Shown piece after piece: positions 31,688 through 42,261 of a stretch of DNA of 45,047 nt. The stretch's first letter is position 1; every line of letters starts with the position of its first letter. Made by a program: the position numbers and the translations under genes. The notes beneath the pieces were generated by a model. It was not told where the DNA came from and searched no databases. It worked only from the letters and a program-made list of their open reading frames with translations. Source of the DNA: a virus; the IMG/VR virus record IMGVR_UViG_3300045141_000138, positions 1-45,047 of that record. One strand, given 5' to 3'.

Positions 31688-34210
31688 ATGGCCAAACAGC
31701 CGAAAAGCAGTGGCGACAAGTCGCTTGATTGCCTTAACCTTGCGCTGAAAGCCGCGCAATATGGTCCTATGCGTATGCAAGAAGCTATCGACGCATACCA
31801 CCGGAATGTAGACGGCAACTTAGCTGCTGGCATGGGCTTGAACGATGCTCGGCCGGAAGCGATGAAACAAGTCATGGACGCGCTGAACGAGAGCGCCATA
31901 GCGAAGAAGCTGAAACTGGACGCCAATATCAAGAAGCTTGGCGAACACGAAGCACGTATAGACGAAGCGCGAGCCGCAAAGCCGACACTTCTAGCCAGCA
32001 AGCCAAAGCTGTTTTACGACACGTGGCTGGGCACGCTACAAGACATAAGCTGGGCGAAGACGGCGCGAAGCAATTTCACGTCCGAAAAAGACGTTGCGCT
32101 GGGTAACATCGTGTCGATGTTTCGCAACGTGGTCAACGATTTCAGCCGAAATTGGGCTGGCGTACTGCGAGCGCCAATCGACACGGCAGCAATTGCGTCG
32201 GAGGTATTGAAGCCGGGCAGCACTGGCAATCAAGTAGCCAAGGACATAGCGGCGGCGCTTGGCAAGATGTATGACTACACACAGTCAGAACTCGGCTTGA
32301 ATGGCGTGATGCTAAAGCGCACGGCTGGCGACGAACTGACGTTCTTGCCCAATGCAGTCAAGCTGGAACGCATGGGCTTGGATCAGTTCAAGTCATACAT
32401 GAAAGACAATGTAGATTGGACGCGTTCGGCCAACGGGTATTTTGTGCGTGAAGCTGAGCGCGACGATTTCCTGAAAAAGTATTTCGACGCGGTGACAAGA
32501 GATAGATGGGATGATTTCCCACGTCCTTTCGAATACACAGGTGGTCGATTTGCCCGTGATTTCAACAATCAGACCATATTCAAGTTCAAAGACGGCAATG
32601 CGTATGCGGACGCACACAAGACGCTAATGGACGGTGATTTGCTGCAAACCGTCACGCGCCAAATGGAGAAACACGCATTCAATATTGCGCGTGCCAAGAT
32701 TTGGGGGCCAAACCCGGATCACATGGGCGCGTTGTTCATGAAAATGTCCACTGACGCGGCGAAAGACGCGGCAACAAGCGGCAAGGAACTCGGCAAGCTG
32801 AACACGCTGATGCGGCGTGGCAAAGCCGTATTCGACATGGCCATGCGCACGAATGCGCTTGACCCGGAAAGCAAGCTTGGTTTGATCACGAATACCACCA
32901 GCAATCTTATGTCGGGCGCAATGTTGCATGGCGCGCTGTTCACGTCGATAGCCGGCGACTTCGCAACAATGCTGGCCAACCGTATTCACAACAACGAAGC
33001 CATCATGGCTCCGATGGCATCGTACATAAAGGAATTTCTCAATCCGAAAACGATGCTACGCAGCGATATGTTGGCCATGGGCCATTCGGTATCCGACTAT
33101 CTCAGTCAAGTCTATCACGTAACGCATTTCAACGACAAAACAGCGTATGGCGAGACAATCGCCAAGTACATGACCGACAAGACGATGCGGCTCAATCTCA
33201 TGAACCGGCATTTCGATATAATGCGCGGCGCAGATACGCGCATGCGCTCGCAAAGCCTGTTTAACGCACGGTTCACAAGTTTCGACGATCTGCGTGAACG
33301 CGCTCTTCTGGAAAACAACAATATCACGGCTGCCGAGTGGGATAAGACGCGCAAGGCAATGACTGAGCATGTGTACATGCCAGCAGACGACGTGAGCATG
33401 TTCAGGCCAATGGACCACTTCGATACGCTGGGCTCCACGCTGGCGCACAAGTGGCAACTGATGTTCAGCAACGAAAGCAAGCGCAGCGTCATGGAAACCA
33501 CCCTTGAAGCACGCGCTATGCTCATGGGTGGTGAAAGGCCGGATACAGTCATTGGCGTGATGCGTCGTTCAACCGGTCAATTTGCCAATTACGGTATTAC
33601 GTATGGCTTGGCGTTGACACGTGCATTGGCGCATGGCGACGGCACGCAGAAGATGGGCGCAATTGCTCGGCTTGGCGTTGGCGCTATTCTCGCGGCGGCT
33701 ATCGGCTCGCAGGCAAAAAACCTTTGGTACGGTAAGAACATTGAGCCAATGGACAATGCCAATTTCTGGCTTAGAATGATTGCCACGAGTGCAGCCGGGC
33801 CATGGGGTAGCGTTCTAACCGGTGGTATGCGCGCAGACAGCAGCACAGCAATTATCAAAGCTATGGGCGGGCCATATGCGCAATTTATTGGCGACACGTA
33901 CTCGACGTTTATTGGCTCAGCATATCAGTATATGGACATGACAGAAGCGGCGAGTAAATGGAACAGTGGCAAAGCCGGTGTGGCTGTTCTCGACTACTTG
34001 CGTAAATACATGATACCGGAAACATTCTATACCAGCTTGGCATTGCAACGCGCTGTGCTTGAGCCAATGCAAGAAAGTTTAGACTCGTCGTATATGCAAC
34101 AACGATATCGTGCGCAAATACAAAACGAAGCAAAGTTCCGTGGGGGCTATCGACCGGGATACGAGCCGGGTTCGCGCAGTGGCATTCTGCCAGGGCTTGG
34201 AGGCCAATAA
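31688..34210 (+). CDS. Large internal virion protein (gp16 C-terminal-like), 840 aa
   Basis: A long, mostly helical protein with many Met and Asn residues and a hydrophobic segment near residues 650-680 (LGVGAILAAAIGSQAKNLWY). No active-site motif is seen. In T7 the last core protein (gp16) carries a transglycosylase; here that enzyme sits in the protein two genes upstream, so the functions appear to be distributed differently. AAAGG lies 8 nt before the start. It probably forms part of the ejected DNA conduit. Confidence 0.65.
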   Translation: MAKQPKSSGDKSLDCLNLALKAAQYGPMRMQEAIDAYHRNVDGNLAAGMGLNDARPEAMKQVMDALNESAIAKKLKLDANIKKLGEHEARIDEARAAKPTLLASKPKLFYDTWLGTLQDISWAKTARSNFTSEKDVALGNIVSMFRNVVNDFSRNWAGVLRAPIDTAAIASEVLKPGSTGNQVAKDIAAALGKMYDYTQSELGLNGVMLKRTAGDELTFLPNAVKLERMGLDQFKSYMKDNVDWTRSANGYFVREAERDDFLKKYFDAVTRDRWDDFPRPFEYTGGRFARDFNNQTIFKFKDGNAYADAHKTLMDGDLLQTVTRQMEKHAFNIARAKIWGPNPDHMGALFMKMSTDAAKDAATSGKELGKLNTLMRRGKAVFDMAMRTNALDPESKLGLITNTTSNLMSGAMLHGALFTSIAGDFATMLANRIHNNEAIMAPMASYIKEFLNPKTMLRSDMLAMGHSVSDYLSQVYHVTHFNDKTAYGETIAKYMTDKTMRLNLMNRHFDIMRGADTRMRSQSLFNARFTSFDDLRERALLENNNITAAEWDKTRKAMTEHVYMPADDVSMFRPMDHFDTLGSTLAHKWQLMFSNESKRSVMETTLEARAMLMGGERPDTVIGVMRRSTGQFANYGITYGLALTRALAHGDGTQKMGAIARLGVGAILAAAIGSQAKNLWYGKNIEPMDNANFWLRMIATSAAGPWGSVLTGGMRADSSTAIIKAMGGPYAQFIGDTYSTFIGSAYQYMDMTEAASKWNSGKAGVAVLDYLRKYMIPETFYTSLALQRAVLEPMQESLDSSYMQQRYRAQIQNEAKFRGGYRPGYEPGSRSGILPGLGGQ

Positions 34211-36397
34211 ATGTCTATCAGTGGCACAATCGTTGAACAAGAATTTACGAATATCATCGTCAATGTACCGCTGAACGTAAACATACAAACAAGCGGTATA
34301 TCGTCCGAAATACTCGTTCGCTACGGCGATTTGAAGCTGACAGCGACGGAGGGACCGGACTACGCGGTGGTAATTGCGCCTGATCGGCTCACGTTCAATG
34401 TGACGCCGTTTCAAGCGCTACTGGACAAGATCGCAGCACAAGGGCCAAACGCGATATACGTGTCGCGGCAACTGCCATTGACCAGCGATTTCGACTATGA
34501 CAACGCGTTTGTCAGGCAAAAGATCGTAGACGAGTTCGACCGTGTGTGGATGGTCGAACAACAGAACTTGTTCAAGATTGGCAGCTTGCAAGATGCCAAC
34601 GACGCAGCCCACGACGCAGCAATCAGCGCGGACGCAGCCGCGACAAGCGCGACGGCTGCGGCCACGAGCGCAACGCATGCGGCCACCAGTGCCACAGCGG
34701 CGAACACCAGCGCGGGAAACGCGGCGGCGAGTGCCACGGCAGCGTCGGGGAGCGCCAGCGCAGCCAGCGGCTCTGCTAGCGCCGCCAGCGGCAGCGCGGG
34801 CGCGGCGGCGTCAAGCGCCAGTGCCGCCAGCGGCAGTGCGAGTGCAGCGGCAGGCAGCGCAAGCACGGCAACCACCCAAGCCGGCATAGCGACCACTCAG
34901 GCCGGAATTGCGACGACGCAAGCAGGAAACGCGTCAACATCGGCCACGAATGCGGCGGCGAGTGCCACTGTGGCCAACACGAGCAAAAATAACGCGGCCA
35001 CGAGTGAAACAAACGCGGCGGCGAGCGCAGCGGCGGCAGCGGCTAGCGCGGCAGCAATTCCGCAGCTTGGCCAGCCAAACACGTGGACAGCGCTACAGAC
35101 GTTCAGCGCTGGTGGTGCGTTCAGCAGTATGTGGACTGTTACCGCGACCGGTGGTAATAAGGGCGCTGGTACAGTAAACGCAACTGCGCTGTACGAGCAA
35201 GGCGTAGCGATCAGTACAAAATACGCGCCGCTTGCTAGCCCGGCTCTGACAGGCGTGCCAACTGCGCCAACGCCGCTAACATCAGACAACAGCACGACCA
35301 TTGCGACCACGGCATACGTTAAAGCTAATTCTGGTACATACGCGCCACTAGCTAACCCTGTATTTACTGGCGATCCGCAAGCACCAACGCCGGCAACAGC
35401 CGACAACGATACGAGTATTGCAACCACGGCATTTGTTAAAGCGCAAGGCTATGTTCTCAAAGCCGGTGACACGATGACCGGCGGTCTGACAATAAACCCA
35501 GCGGCTGGCACTGCGGGCATTACACTTAACCCAGCTGCTGCTGCGCAACAAGCCATTGTTAGCTTCTCTCAGACAAACGTACCAAAATGGCAATTTGGCA
35601 AACAGACTGATGACAGTTTTTTCTTATATGATAGCGTTGCAGCCGCCTACGTCTTTACCGCACCGTCCAACGGAACGACTGTCACTTTCAGCAAGGCTGC
35701 GTTACTGCCTGCCAATTCGACTGCTGTGACACCAGCGTCAACCGATAGCTCGACCAAGATAGCGACCACTGCGTACGTCACGTCAGCAATACCAATTGGT
35801 GCTGTGTTGCCGTTTGCTGGCAGCGTTGCGCCGGCTGGCTGGGCATTGTGCTTTGGCCAAAATATCACGCGTGCGTCCGCGCCGCTGCTGAGCGCACTGC
35901 TGGCAGCAAGCACACCAGCTTATCCGTATGGCGCTGGTGACGGTTCGACCACCATGGGCTTGCCTGACTTACGTGGTCGCGTGCCGTTCGGCAAGGATGA
36001 TATGGGCGGCACTGGAGCCGGCAAGCTAACCAATAGCGCTGCTGGCGGCATTGTTGGTACGACGCTTGGCGCTGTTGGCGGCGAGCAAGCGCATGCGCCA
36101 ACAAATGCCGAGATGATAGCTCATACTCATACTGGCTCAGTTACCAGCGGTACGACTAACGACCCAGGAAACCATCAGCATATACAAACTGGTACGGGCA
36201 GCACTGGTGGTGGCGTGCTAGCCAACGTTGCTTCGGGCACTGCAACGTCAGCCGGTGGCGGAACAAGCAGCAGCACTACGGCTGCGGGCTCGCATACACA
36301 CAACGTGTCTGCTAACATACCGAGTGACGGTTCAAGCGGTGCGCATAACAACGTGCCTCCGGGTATCGTGCTTACTTACATCATCAGAATATCATAG
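34211..36397 (+). CDS. Tail fibre protein
   Basis: The 728-residue product has an N-terminal virion-anchoring part (about 1-130) resembling the T7 gp17 N-terminus, then an Ala/Ser/Thr-rich repeat shaft (about 133-285, [12 protein letters not shown] repeats). Next come three fibre repeats with [16 protein letters not shown], and a phage collar domain ([19 protein letters not shown] ... [14 protein letters not shown]) near 535-610. It ends in a His-rich tip ([25 protein letters not shown]) that probably binds metal ions. It recognises the host receptor. GGAGG lies 8 nt before the ATG. Confidence 0.9.
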   Translation: MSISGTIVEQEFTNIIVNVPLNVNIQTSGISSEILVRYGDLKLTATEGPDYAVVIAPDRLTFNVTPFQALLDKIAAQGPNAIYVSRQLPLTSDFDYDNAFVRQKIVDEFDRVWMVEQQNLFKIGSLQDANDAAHDAAISADAAATSATAAATSATHAATSATAANTSAGNAAASATAASGSASAASGSASAASGSAGAAASSASAASGSASAAAGSASTATTQAGIATTQAGIATTQAGNASTSATNAAASATVANTSKNNAATSETNAAASAAAAAASAAAIPQLGQPNTWTALQTFSAGGAFSSMWTVTATGGNKGAGTVNATALYEQGVAISTKYAPLASPALTGVPTAPTPLTSDNSTTIATTAYVKANSGTYAPLANPVFTGDPQAPTPATADNDTSIATTAFVKAQGYVLKAGDTMTGGLTINPAAGTAGITLNPAAAAQQAIVSFSQTNVPKWQFGKQTDDSFFLYDSVAAAYVFTAPSNGTTVTFSKAALLPANSTAVTPASTDSSTKIATTAYVTSAIPIGAVLPFAGSVAPAGWALCFGQNITRASAPLLSALLAASTPAYPYGAGDGSTTMGLPDLRGRVPFGKDDMGGTGAGKLTNSAAGGIVGTTLGAVGGEQAHAPTNAEMIAHTHTGSVTSGTTNDPGNHQHIQTGTGSTGGGVLANVASGTATSAGGGTSSSTTAAGSHTHNVSANIPSDGSSGAHNNVPPGIVLTYIIRIS

Positions 36398-36409
36398 GGG
36401 TGAACGAAC

Positions 36410-36811
36410 ATGGCCGCTTACGAAATGTACGTGGATACGTATCGCACGCTCGAATACGATCTGCAAGCGGAAATCGACGCGTATATAGACGCACTTGAAG
36501 CACACAAGACCACCGTTGACGTGCCAGCGCCCACGACGTATTCACTTGTTGAAACAATCGTCAAGCAGTATGACGGCGAATTCGTGCTAGTGCCAGCGCC
36601 AGACCCGCCGCCGCTACAGCCTTTGCCAAAAGACCTGAAATACTATAAGTCCAAGGCTGATCGTACGAAGATCATGGCAGCGGTAGCGGCTGAGGAAAAA
36701 GCGGCCAATACAGTGGCAGACAACGCAAAGACGGCAGCCGACAACGAAGCCGAACAGGCAAAAACGAAACAGGCAGAAGCGAAGAAACTGGCAAAAATCA
36801 GCGCTAAATGA
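36410..36811 (+). CDS. Hypothetical protein after the tail fibre, 133 aa
   Basis: No family is recognised. The N-terminus is acidic and aromatic (MAAYEMYVDTYRTLEYDL), a Pro-rich linker lies near residue 65 (PAPDPPPLQPLPKD), and the C-terminal half is an Ala/Lys/Glu coiled-coil (KTAADNEAEQAKTKQAEAKK). A tail-fibre chaperone or accessory is possible by position. AGGGG lies about 10 nt upstream. It ends in an ATGA overlap with the holin-like gene. Confidence 0.55.
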   Translation: MAAYEMYVDTYRTLEYDLQAEIDAYIDALEAHKTTVDVPAPTTYSLVETIVKQYDGEFVLVPAPDPPPLQPLPKDLKYYKSKADRTKIMAAVAAEEKAANTVADNAKTAADNEAEQAKTKQAEAKKLAKISAK

Positions 36812-36996
36812 CAGAACACCATCGTACGCTTGCAATGCTGGCTATCGTCGCGACGTTTTGCGTCGTGACGATAATCGCGGCTATAGCCGCAGTATTAGGC
36901 ATACCAATACGCGACATAACGCGTGACGCCATCATTGGCTTTCTCGCACTGGCCGGTGGTGCAGCGATAACGTATTTCGTGGGAAAATCAAAATGA
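36808..36996 (+). CDS. Putative holin, two membrane segments, 62 aa
   Basis: Two hydrophobic segments are visible: about residues 9-28 (MLAIVATFCVVTIIAAIAAV) and about 42-58 (IIGFLALAGGAAITYF), with a short polar turn and a basic end (VGKSK). This is the plan of class II holins. It is coupled to the genes on both sides by ATGA overlaps. Without an adjacent recognised endolysin the role is inferred from topology and position only. Confidence 0.6.
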   Translation: MTEHHRTLAMLAIVATFCVVTIIAAIAAVLGIPIRDITRDAIIGFLALAGGAAITYFVGKSK

Positions 36997-37511
36997 CGCT
37001 ACGAGTACCAGCGCCGCCGACATGGCTTGTCTTGGTCACGCTATGGGCAATCGTGATCATCGGCATATATGCATTGGTCACGTGCGCGCACGCAGCCGAA
37101 GACGAAGTATGCCGGCCATATGCTACACAGCTACTGAACAACAATATGACATGGCTATGGTGGCGAGCGTTCAACCACTGCAAGCTGTTGGAAGAAGACA
37201 AGCCCAAGCCGCCGCAGCCGGGCAACTGGCGCGGCGCGTTGGATATCCTCGAACCGGATCACACGCCGATCAGCGAGATCGGCAACGTGCCGGCAACGGA
37301 AGAAATACCCAAGCCACCCGAACGGCCGGCGGAAGCGATCACCCCGCCACCGGCCCAGGCGGCGACGCCGGCAAGGTCCAGTGCCGGCGTCGCTGCCGCA
37401 CGTGCCAAGTGCAAATCAACGCATCCGGCCGGCTTCCAGGCCAACTCAGGCACGGGCACCTTCAACACGCTCTTTAAGGGAAAATGGGTAAGAGTACCTT
37501 GTCCCGGTTGA
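36993..37511 (+). CDS. Secreted or membrane-anchored Cys-containing protein, 172 aa
   Basis: The N-terminus has a hydrophobic helix (TWLVLVTLWAIVIIGIYALV) ending at CAHAAED, which may be a signal peptidase site or an anchor. The exported part has Cys residues at about 42, 63, 138 and 170, a Pro-rich stretch (residues 70-125) and a C-terminal KCKSTHPAGFQ segment. I do not recognise it as an endolysin or spanin. It is the last gene of the late operon and probably belongs to the lysis cassette. Confidence 0.55.
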   Translation: MTLRVPAPPTWLVLVTLWAIVIIGIYALVTCAHAAEDEVCRPYATQLLNNNMTWLWWRAFNHCKLLEEDKPKPPQPGNWRGALDILEPDHTPISEIGNVPATEEIPKPPERPAEAITPPPAQAATPARSSAGVAAARAKCKSTHPAGFQANSGTGTFNTLFKGKWVRVPCPG

Positions 37512-37688
37512 TTTAAGATCCGCGATCGCCGGGACTTACGTAAAAAACACGTTGGCCACGTGTTGACTGGCCAGTCCGCGTGGCCAGGGGCTGGGCTGGT
37601 ATCCCAGCGCTCACAGGGATGCCCAAGGCGTGACTTTCTCCCGCGCCGGGTGCCCAGCCCCGCTCGATCCCGAAAAACCTCTCCACGG
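37512..37688. terminator. Convergent gap with extended inverted repeat
   Basis: GGGGCTGGGC (37587-37596) pairs perfectly with GCCCAGCCCC (37652-37661) over a 55-nt loop. Inside and before it are shorter stems such as GGCCACG/CGTGGCC and CTGGG/CCCAG. The gap lies between the plus late operon and the minus replication operon, so a two-way terminator region is expected; no clear T-tract is seen. Confidence 0.5.
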
Positions 37689-39767
37689 TCACGCCAGGGG
37701 CGGCGCGGGGGTGTCTGCCTCGGGCGGCTCGTACTCAGGCAGGATCAGGACCGGCTCGGGCAACTTGGCTCCCTCGACACCACCGATAAGCACCAGCACT
37801 TGAGTTTTGTTGTCTACTTCCAGCACCATCGTATAGCGCTGGCCAGTTGTTATGTCTGTGTATGCGTGTGGAACTGTGCCGCGCTTGAATATTAAACGTA
37901 TCTGTTCCGCTAGTGATTTCTCTGATCTAGCCGGCGCATATGCGTCTCTTACAACTAGACCAGCCTGCATCACAGACAGCTTGTTTTTATTGTACTCGAT
38001 CATATAGTCGCCAATTGCGTTGACGTACGTAGCGTTGAGCAGCGCTGCGGCATTCTGCGCGTTAATGGGCGAAGCCACAGGAAACTCGTTGTTGTTCAGA
38101 CGGATTATCTTACGTGCAAACCAAGCTATCTCAGTCAATGGCCCATGATTGCTTTTGGATATACGCAGCGAGAAATACTCGTTGTGCCGGCCTTGCTCGA
38201 TCCGGTCAGTGTCCATTTGTGGAAGTATGTTCGCGACCACTCGCGCGCTTGACACTACGCTGCCAGCGCCCACAGACAAATCAGGACTGTCAGGGTCCAA
38301 GTCTTTTCGTTGCATCATGTTCTTAGCAGTGTGATGCGTGACAGCTAGGCTTACGTCCAGCTTTTGTGCGAAGACGTGCAAGACTGCCATAGCCTCGCTC
38401 ATTTGCGCGTTGTCATTCTCGTTTATGCCGCGCAGTATCTTTCGCAGCGGGTCCATTGCCATCAGCTTGCAATCAGGAAATTCGTTCTTGTACTCGCTGA
38501 AAAAGCGTACTGTCTCGTCTGGTATACGCATTTTACGATCAACATACTCAGCAAGTATGTGACCACCAAGCTCTTGGCCAGCAAAGCGGAAATGCTGGCG
38601 GACGTGGTCAAAATCCATGTTGTACACTTGGCACGCCGCAGCCATGCGGCCAGAAATCCAATCTGAATTGTCTTCTGGGTTATAGAGCAGCATATCAAAT
38701 GCGTTGTCTATCTTGAACTGTCCAAAATCGCGGCCCGACACGATATGACAGCCAAGCGCCACAAGCAGCATTGACTTGCCAACGCTACCCGGTCCAACCA
38801 GTAACGTCACTTCACGCTGTATGAATAACGACTTGGCTAGCCATTTTGTTGGCGCTATGTCCGTCACGTTCTTTGCCATGAACTTATCCCAGCTTTTTGC
38901 TATTGGCGTGGCTACCACTGGCGTATACGTCACGCCATTGAGGATGACATCAGGATCACGCGAGCCTGTCTGGCCTATTGCGTACGCTTCGGCGTTCTCG
39001 ACTTTGCGCTGTAGCTCGTCAGCATCCCATGGCGGCTCACAGCGCGGATTGAAATGCTCCAGCATCAAAGCGGTGGTCGTGGGCTCGCTCAGCCCGTAGT
39101 CTCGCACGCCCATGCACGCAACGTTATATGTGTGCTGATCACCACCCATGCCTTCGATGGCCGGCTCTACGTGCAACAAGTATTCTATGTACAGCGGGAT
39201 TGCCTTCTCGCTGTCTGCGTGGCCGTTGAAGCGCTCTTTGCGCGTCTTGATCGGCTTCAACAGCGGTATAATCGTCTCGAACAGTTCAGCAATTGGCTTA
39301 TCTACATGTATCTCGTATCCGCCGCCGCTTTCAATGCTAAAGCTTCCCGGTCCAATGCCGTAGCCATGTTCGCAACGTATATCTACGGCGGGTACTACGT
39401 CTTGCATATTTGTGAACGTCTTGCCAGCAGGCAACCGAAAATAGGCTTGTAAACCACCGGAAGCTGTCTTGACCACGAGCGTGTTGAAGTGTCCGCCTAT
39501 GCTTTCGTAGTTGGCAATTGCTGAGCGCCTGAATTTCTTGTCGTACTTTGTGTCTATATCTATGATGATTAACGTGCCGCCGCATAATACGCCTATGTTG
39601 TAATCCTTGCTGCCTGTGATCGGGTCAAACCATAGTTGCTTGATCCGTTCAGGATCACGTGTCGCTTGCTCGATAAACGAGATGCTTGGCCGCTTGCTGC
39701 CCAAGTCCATAGGAAATACGTCTACGCCACGCGCACTGAACGCGAGTGCTTCCTCTACGGTGGCCAT
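37689..39767 (-). CDS. Primase-polymerase / RepA-like helicase fusion
   Basis: The 692-residue product has an N-terminal bifunctional Prim-Pol domain (about 5-170) with the acidic motif IDIDTK near residue 70, GGLQAYFRLP and the His-Gly segment CEHGYGIGPGS. A RecA-fold helicase (about 300-520) follows, with Walker A GPGSVGKS near 327, Walker B LMAMDPLRK near 437 and the His motif VTHHTAKN near 480. The C-terminus is Pro-rich. It should make primers and unwind DNA at the fork with the adjacent polymerase. AGGTGG precedes the ATG by 4 nt. Confidence 0.85.
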   Translation of the reverse strand: MATVEEALAFSARGVDVFPMDLGSKRPSISFIEQATRDPERIKQLWFDPITGSKDYNIGVLCGGTLIIIDIDTKYDKKFRRSAIANYESIGGHFNTLVVKTASGGLQAYFRLPAGKTFTNMQDVVPAVDIRCEHGYGIGPGSFSIESGGGYEIHVDKPIAELFETIIPLLKPIKTRKERFNGHADSEKAIPLYIEYLLHVEPAIEGMGGDQHTYNVACMGVRDYGLSEPTTTALMLEHFNPRCEPPWDADELQRKVENAEAYAIGQTGSRDPDVILNGVTYTPVVATPIAKSWDKFMAKNVTDIAPTKWLAKSLFIQREVTLLVGPGSVGKSMLLVALGCHIVSGRDFGQFKIDNAFDMLLYNPEDNSDWISGRMAAACQVYNMDFDHVRQHFRFAGQELGGHILAEYVDRKMRIPDETVRFFSEYKNEFPDCKLMAMDPLRKILRGINENDNAQMSEAMAVLHVFAQKLDVSLAVTHHTAKNMMQRKDLDPDSPDLSVGAGSVVSSARVVANILPQMDTDRIEQGRHNEYFSLRISKSNHGPLTEIAWFARKIIRLNNNEFPVASPINAQNAAALLNATYVNAIGDYMIEYNKNKLSVMQAGLVVRDAYAPARSEKSLAEQIRLIFKRGTVPHAYTDITTGQRYTMVLEVDNKTQVLVLIGGVEGAKLPEPVLILPEYEPPEADTPAPPLA

Positions 39768-39775
39768 GATGCCAC

Positions 39776-40084
39776 CTAACGAATTTGAGTGAGGCGAAAA
39801 CTCTTGCGCAAACAGCCGGGCACAATCCGAAGCTTGGAGCCCTTGCGCTGTTCGTGTGCGTTTATGCGGCCAGTGTACACGCCAAAACCGCCGCCGCCTG
39901 TGTAGGCTAATCCTAGTTCGAATAGGATGGTTTCAACGTCAATGTCTACGTCTATGCCTTTGCTCAACATAAACGCGACAATAGCGTCACGTGTCGGGCT
40001 CACTTCACGTAGCGAGTGCCCGTCCACGTACTTGCTGCCATTGGAAAATCCGTTGCCCATGCCGGCAACTGCGTCATTAGCCAT
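39776..40084 (-). CDS. Hypothetical protein, 102 aa, overlapping the polymerase end
   Basis: No family is recognised. The N-terminal half is Gly/Ser-rich, and the middle (TRDAIVAFMLSKGIDVDIDV, then ETILFELGLAYTGGGG) looks like a small helical domain with a basic C-terminus. The ATG at 40084 lies 85 nt inside the polymerase gene, yet it has AAAGG 8 nt upstream, which supports it. It lies between polymerase and primase-helicase and may be a replication accessory. Confidence 0.55.
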   Translation of the reverse strand: MANDAVAGMGNGFSNGSKYVDGHSLREVSPTRDAIVAFMLSKGIDVDIDVETILFELGLAYTGGGGFGVYTGRINAHEQRKGSKLRIVPGCLRKSFRLTQIR

Positions 40085-42261
40085 TGGTAATACCTTTCAT
40101 GGTCCACTGATCGGTCATACCAGTTGGGCTTGATTAATGATAACAGTTCGTCATGTACGGTTAAACAGACTTCGTAGCCTGCTTTTTCAGCGCGTACGAT
40201 AGCCGGCGCTAGAAAATCGCGCGCGGTGCCTTGTACTATATTTTCGCACTGGTATCCGCCATAAAGTGTTTTTCTTGTCCACTGTTTGACATCGTTCAAA
40301 CCGTAGAACTGGACGCCGCGTCTACTGCGTTGCACCACCCTGTAACCTGATTTGAGCAAGGCGTCAAGTTCGTACGGAAACAAACAATCAACATCAACAT
40401 ATTGTGTGCCGTCGAAGATTTTTTCCTCTGTTAACACCATTACATGTGGTTGGGCATACATAAGCACGCGACCGCTCGGCAGACGACAATAAAGAAACTG
40501 CGTATCCGAGAAATAGTTAACGCGTCCACCGTACACTGGTATTGCTGTGCCCGGCCGGTCAACGGCTTGTATAGCTGCGTCCTGCAAATCCCACCAGCTT
40601 TGCACTATATTGGGATTTGACTTGCGCCAGCCCAGCACGGCGACTTTTACCGCTGTCCATGTCGCCTCGTCTAGCTGCATCTTGTCGCGTGCGTGCGGAA
40701 ACCTCGCCGCGACGCTATCCCATACTTCGGCAGGGGTGGTTGCCGCGATTGCGCGTACTAGGCTCGTCATCTTCAATAAATACGTTTGTGTCGCAGTCAC
40801 AAATGCCCCAACACCACCCTGATATCCACACTGTAGCTCAATCACTTTGCCAATCTGGCGGAGTGGTTTGGTGACTTGTTCGGGCTCGATATTAAATGCT
40901 TTGGCGTAAGCAAGCTTATAAAGATCAGGGCCAATATGATTGTCATAGTCACGGAAAGCTTGTAACTTCCATTGCTCATCTGCCAACCACGCGTTTATCC
41001 TGCCTTCGATGTTTGAGAAGTCGCCACCAACGAATAGCTCACGCTTCGGATCGGATACAGCTATCGTTGAACGCAGCGACTTGGCCAGCCATGCGAGCGT
41101 AGCCAGCCCGCCTTGCTTGTCGCCATTTGCGAGCCGTGGCGAGCCAATCAGTTCGATCATGTCGTACACTTCGCTGAGCGGGCGCGTCGTGTCGCTCGTG
41201 ATCCCCACCACGAACGACACGATTGCTGCCTCTTCGTCGTCGCTCACGCGCACATAGTTCTGCGGCTGCACCACACGGCCAGCCCAGCGCATCGTCTGCT
41301 GAGCGCCACCGAATTGCAGCCAACCACGCCCACGCCCGTCAGAGCCCACGCTAGTCTTGATGGCGCGATATTTGGCCGTGCTTGTCTTGCCGGTGGTTGC
41401 CCGTAGCTCGATTACATCGGCGGCGTCGTCATCGTCGGCGCTCTCGGCCAAATCGAGTAGTCTCTGTCTATCGCCCTTCCGTAAACTTGTTGCACCAATA
41501 TGACGCGAATTAAGCCATGCCACGATCTTAGCCACTTCGGTAGCTTTATTGACCGCGCCACTTGTGAGATTGCTAATCTCTTCATTAGCGCGTGTCTTAG
41601 CATAGTCCACCAGCTTTATTGCTCGTTCGACAAACACCATGTCGTGCGGAATACCACGGTCATTGATACGCTGGTCAATGTGCCATAGCTCTAGTTCGTC
41701 AGGCGTCAGTTCCGGCAGCACTGCATTCGCATGGCGTTCGACATTCACGTCTTGATCGCAGTAGTCTTCTTGCGCCAGCAACAGCGTCGGGTCATCCCAC
41801 CATACGATTGTACCGTTGGCTTCGATGCGTCGCGGCTTGCTCAGCTTCATCATGACTGAATGCCCAGCCATGTCTTTCTCAGGCAAGCCCAGCACCTTGG
41901 CCAGTTGTTCAAGTTTGCCAGGGAGATTACACGCGAATGCACGCACCATCAAATCGCTTGTTTGCTCAATGCGTAATTCAGGCAATACCTGATTTTGCGG
42001 TCGTAGGCAGTATTCCCAAATTATGCGTTCGAATGGCCCATGCGTAACAACACGCCAGCCACGTGTTACGTGGTACAGCAGATCGAATGGAACTGGCTCG
42101 CCTTTGTACGGTCGCCAGCGTTTAATTGGCCCTTGGCCCATACAATAGCTGGCCACAAGCACTTGTGTGCTTGGGTCAGACGCGTAGCGGTACGCGCCCG
42201 CTTTCTTCAGCGAGCAAACGCTACGCGTCTCGAAATCAAGTACGCAGTCGTCAGATTGCAC
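40000..42261 (-). CDS. Family A DNA polymerase with 3'-5' exonuclease
   Basis: The 753-residue product has an N-terminal DnaQ-like exonuclease (VLDFETRS near residues 8-15; VVTHGPFERIIWE near 72; YCDQDVNVE near 168). The polymerase domain carries motif A (GGDFSNIEGRINAWLADEQ, near 417), motif B (RQIGKVIELQCGYQGG) and motif C (LTVHDELL near 707). It is the phage replicase. The start appears to be GTG at 42261, overlapping the anti-defence-like gene by 11 nt; no strong ribosome-binding site is seen, so coupling is likely. Confidence 0.92.
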   Translation of the reverse strand: MQSDDCVLDFETRSVCSLKKAGAYRYASDPSTQVLVASYCMGQGPIKRWRPYKGEPVPFDLLYHVTRGWRVVTHGPFERIIWEYCLRPQNQVLPELRIEQTSDLMVRAFACNLPGKLEQLAKVLGLPEKDMAGHSVMMKLSKPRRIEANGTIVWWDDPTLLLAQEDYCDQDVNVERHANAVLPELTPDELELWHIDQRINDRGIPHDMVFVERAIKLVDYAKTRANEEISNLTSGAVNKATEVAKIVAWLNSRHIGATSLRKGDRQRLLDLAESADDDDAADVIELRATTGKTSTAKYRAIKTSVGSDGRGRGWLQFGGAQQTMRWAGRVVQPQNYVRVSDDEEAAIVSFVVGITSDTTRPLSEVYDMIELIGSPRLANGDKQGGLATLAWLAKSLRSTIAVSDPKRELFVGGDFSNIEGRINAWLADEQWKLQAFRDYDNHIGPDLYKLAYAKAFNIEPEQVTKPLRQIGKVIELQCGYQGGVGAFVTATQTYLLKMTSLVRAIAATTPAEVWDSVAARFPHARDKMQLDEATWTAVKVAVLGWRKSNPNIVQSWWDLQDAAIQAVDRPGTAIPVYGGRVNYFSDTQFLYCRLPSGRVLMYAQPHVMVLTEEKIFDGTQYVDVDCLFPYELDALLKSGYRVVQRSRRGVQFYGLNDVKQWTRKTLYGGYQCENIVQGTARDFLAPAIVRAEKAGYEVCLTVHDELLSLIKPNWYDRSVDHERYYQWLMTQLPAWATDFPMAASTWTGTRYVK

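Noticed and set aside
37022-37477. 151-aa frame embedded in the 36993 gene as a possible outer-membrane spanin
   Set aside because: It has no lipobox or signal peptide and looks like a frame-shifted shadow.
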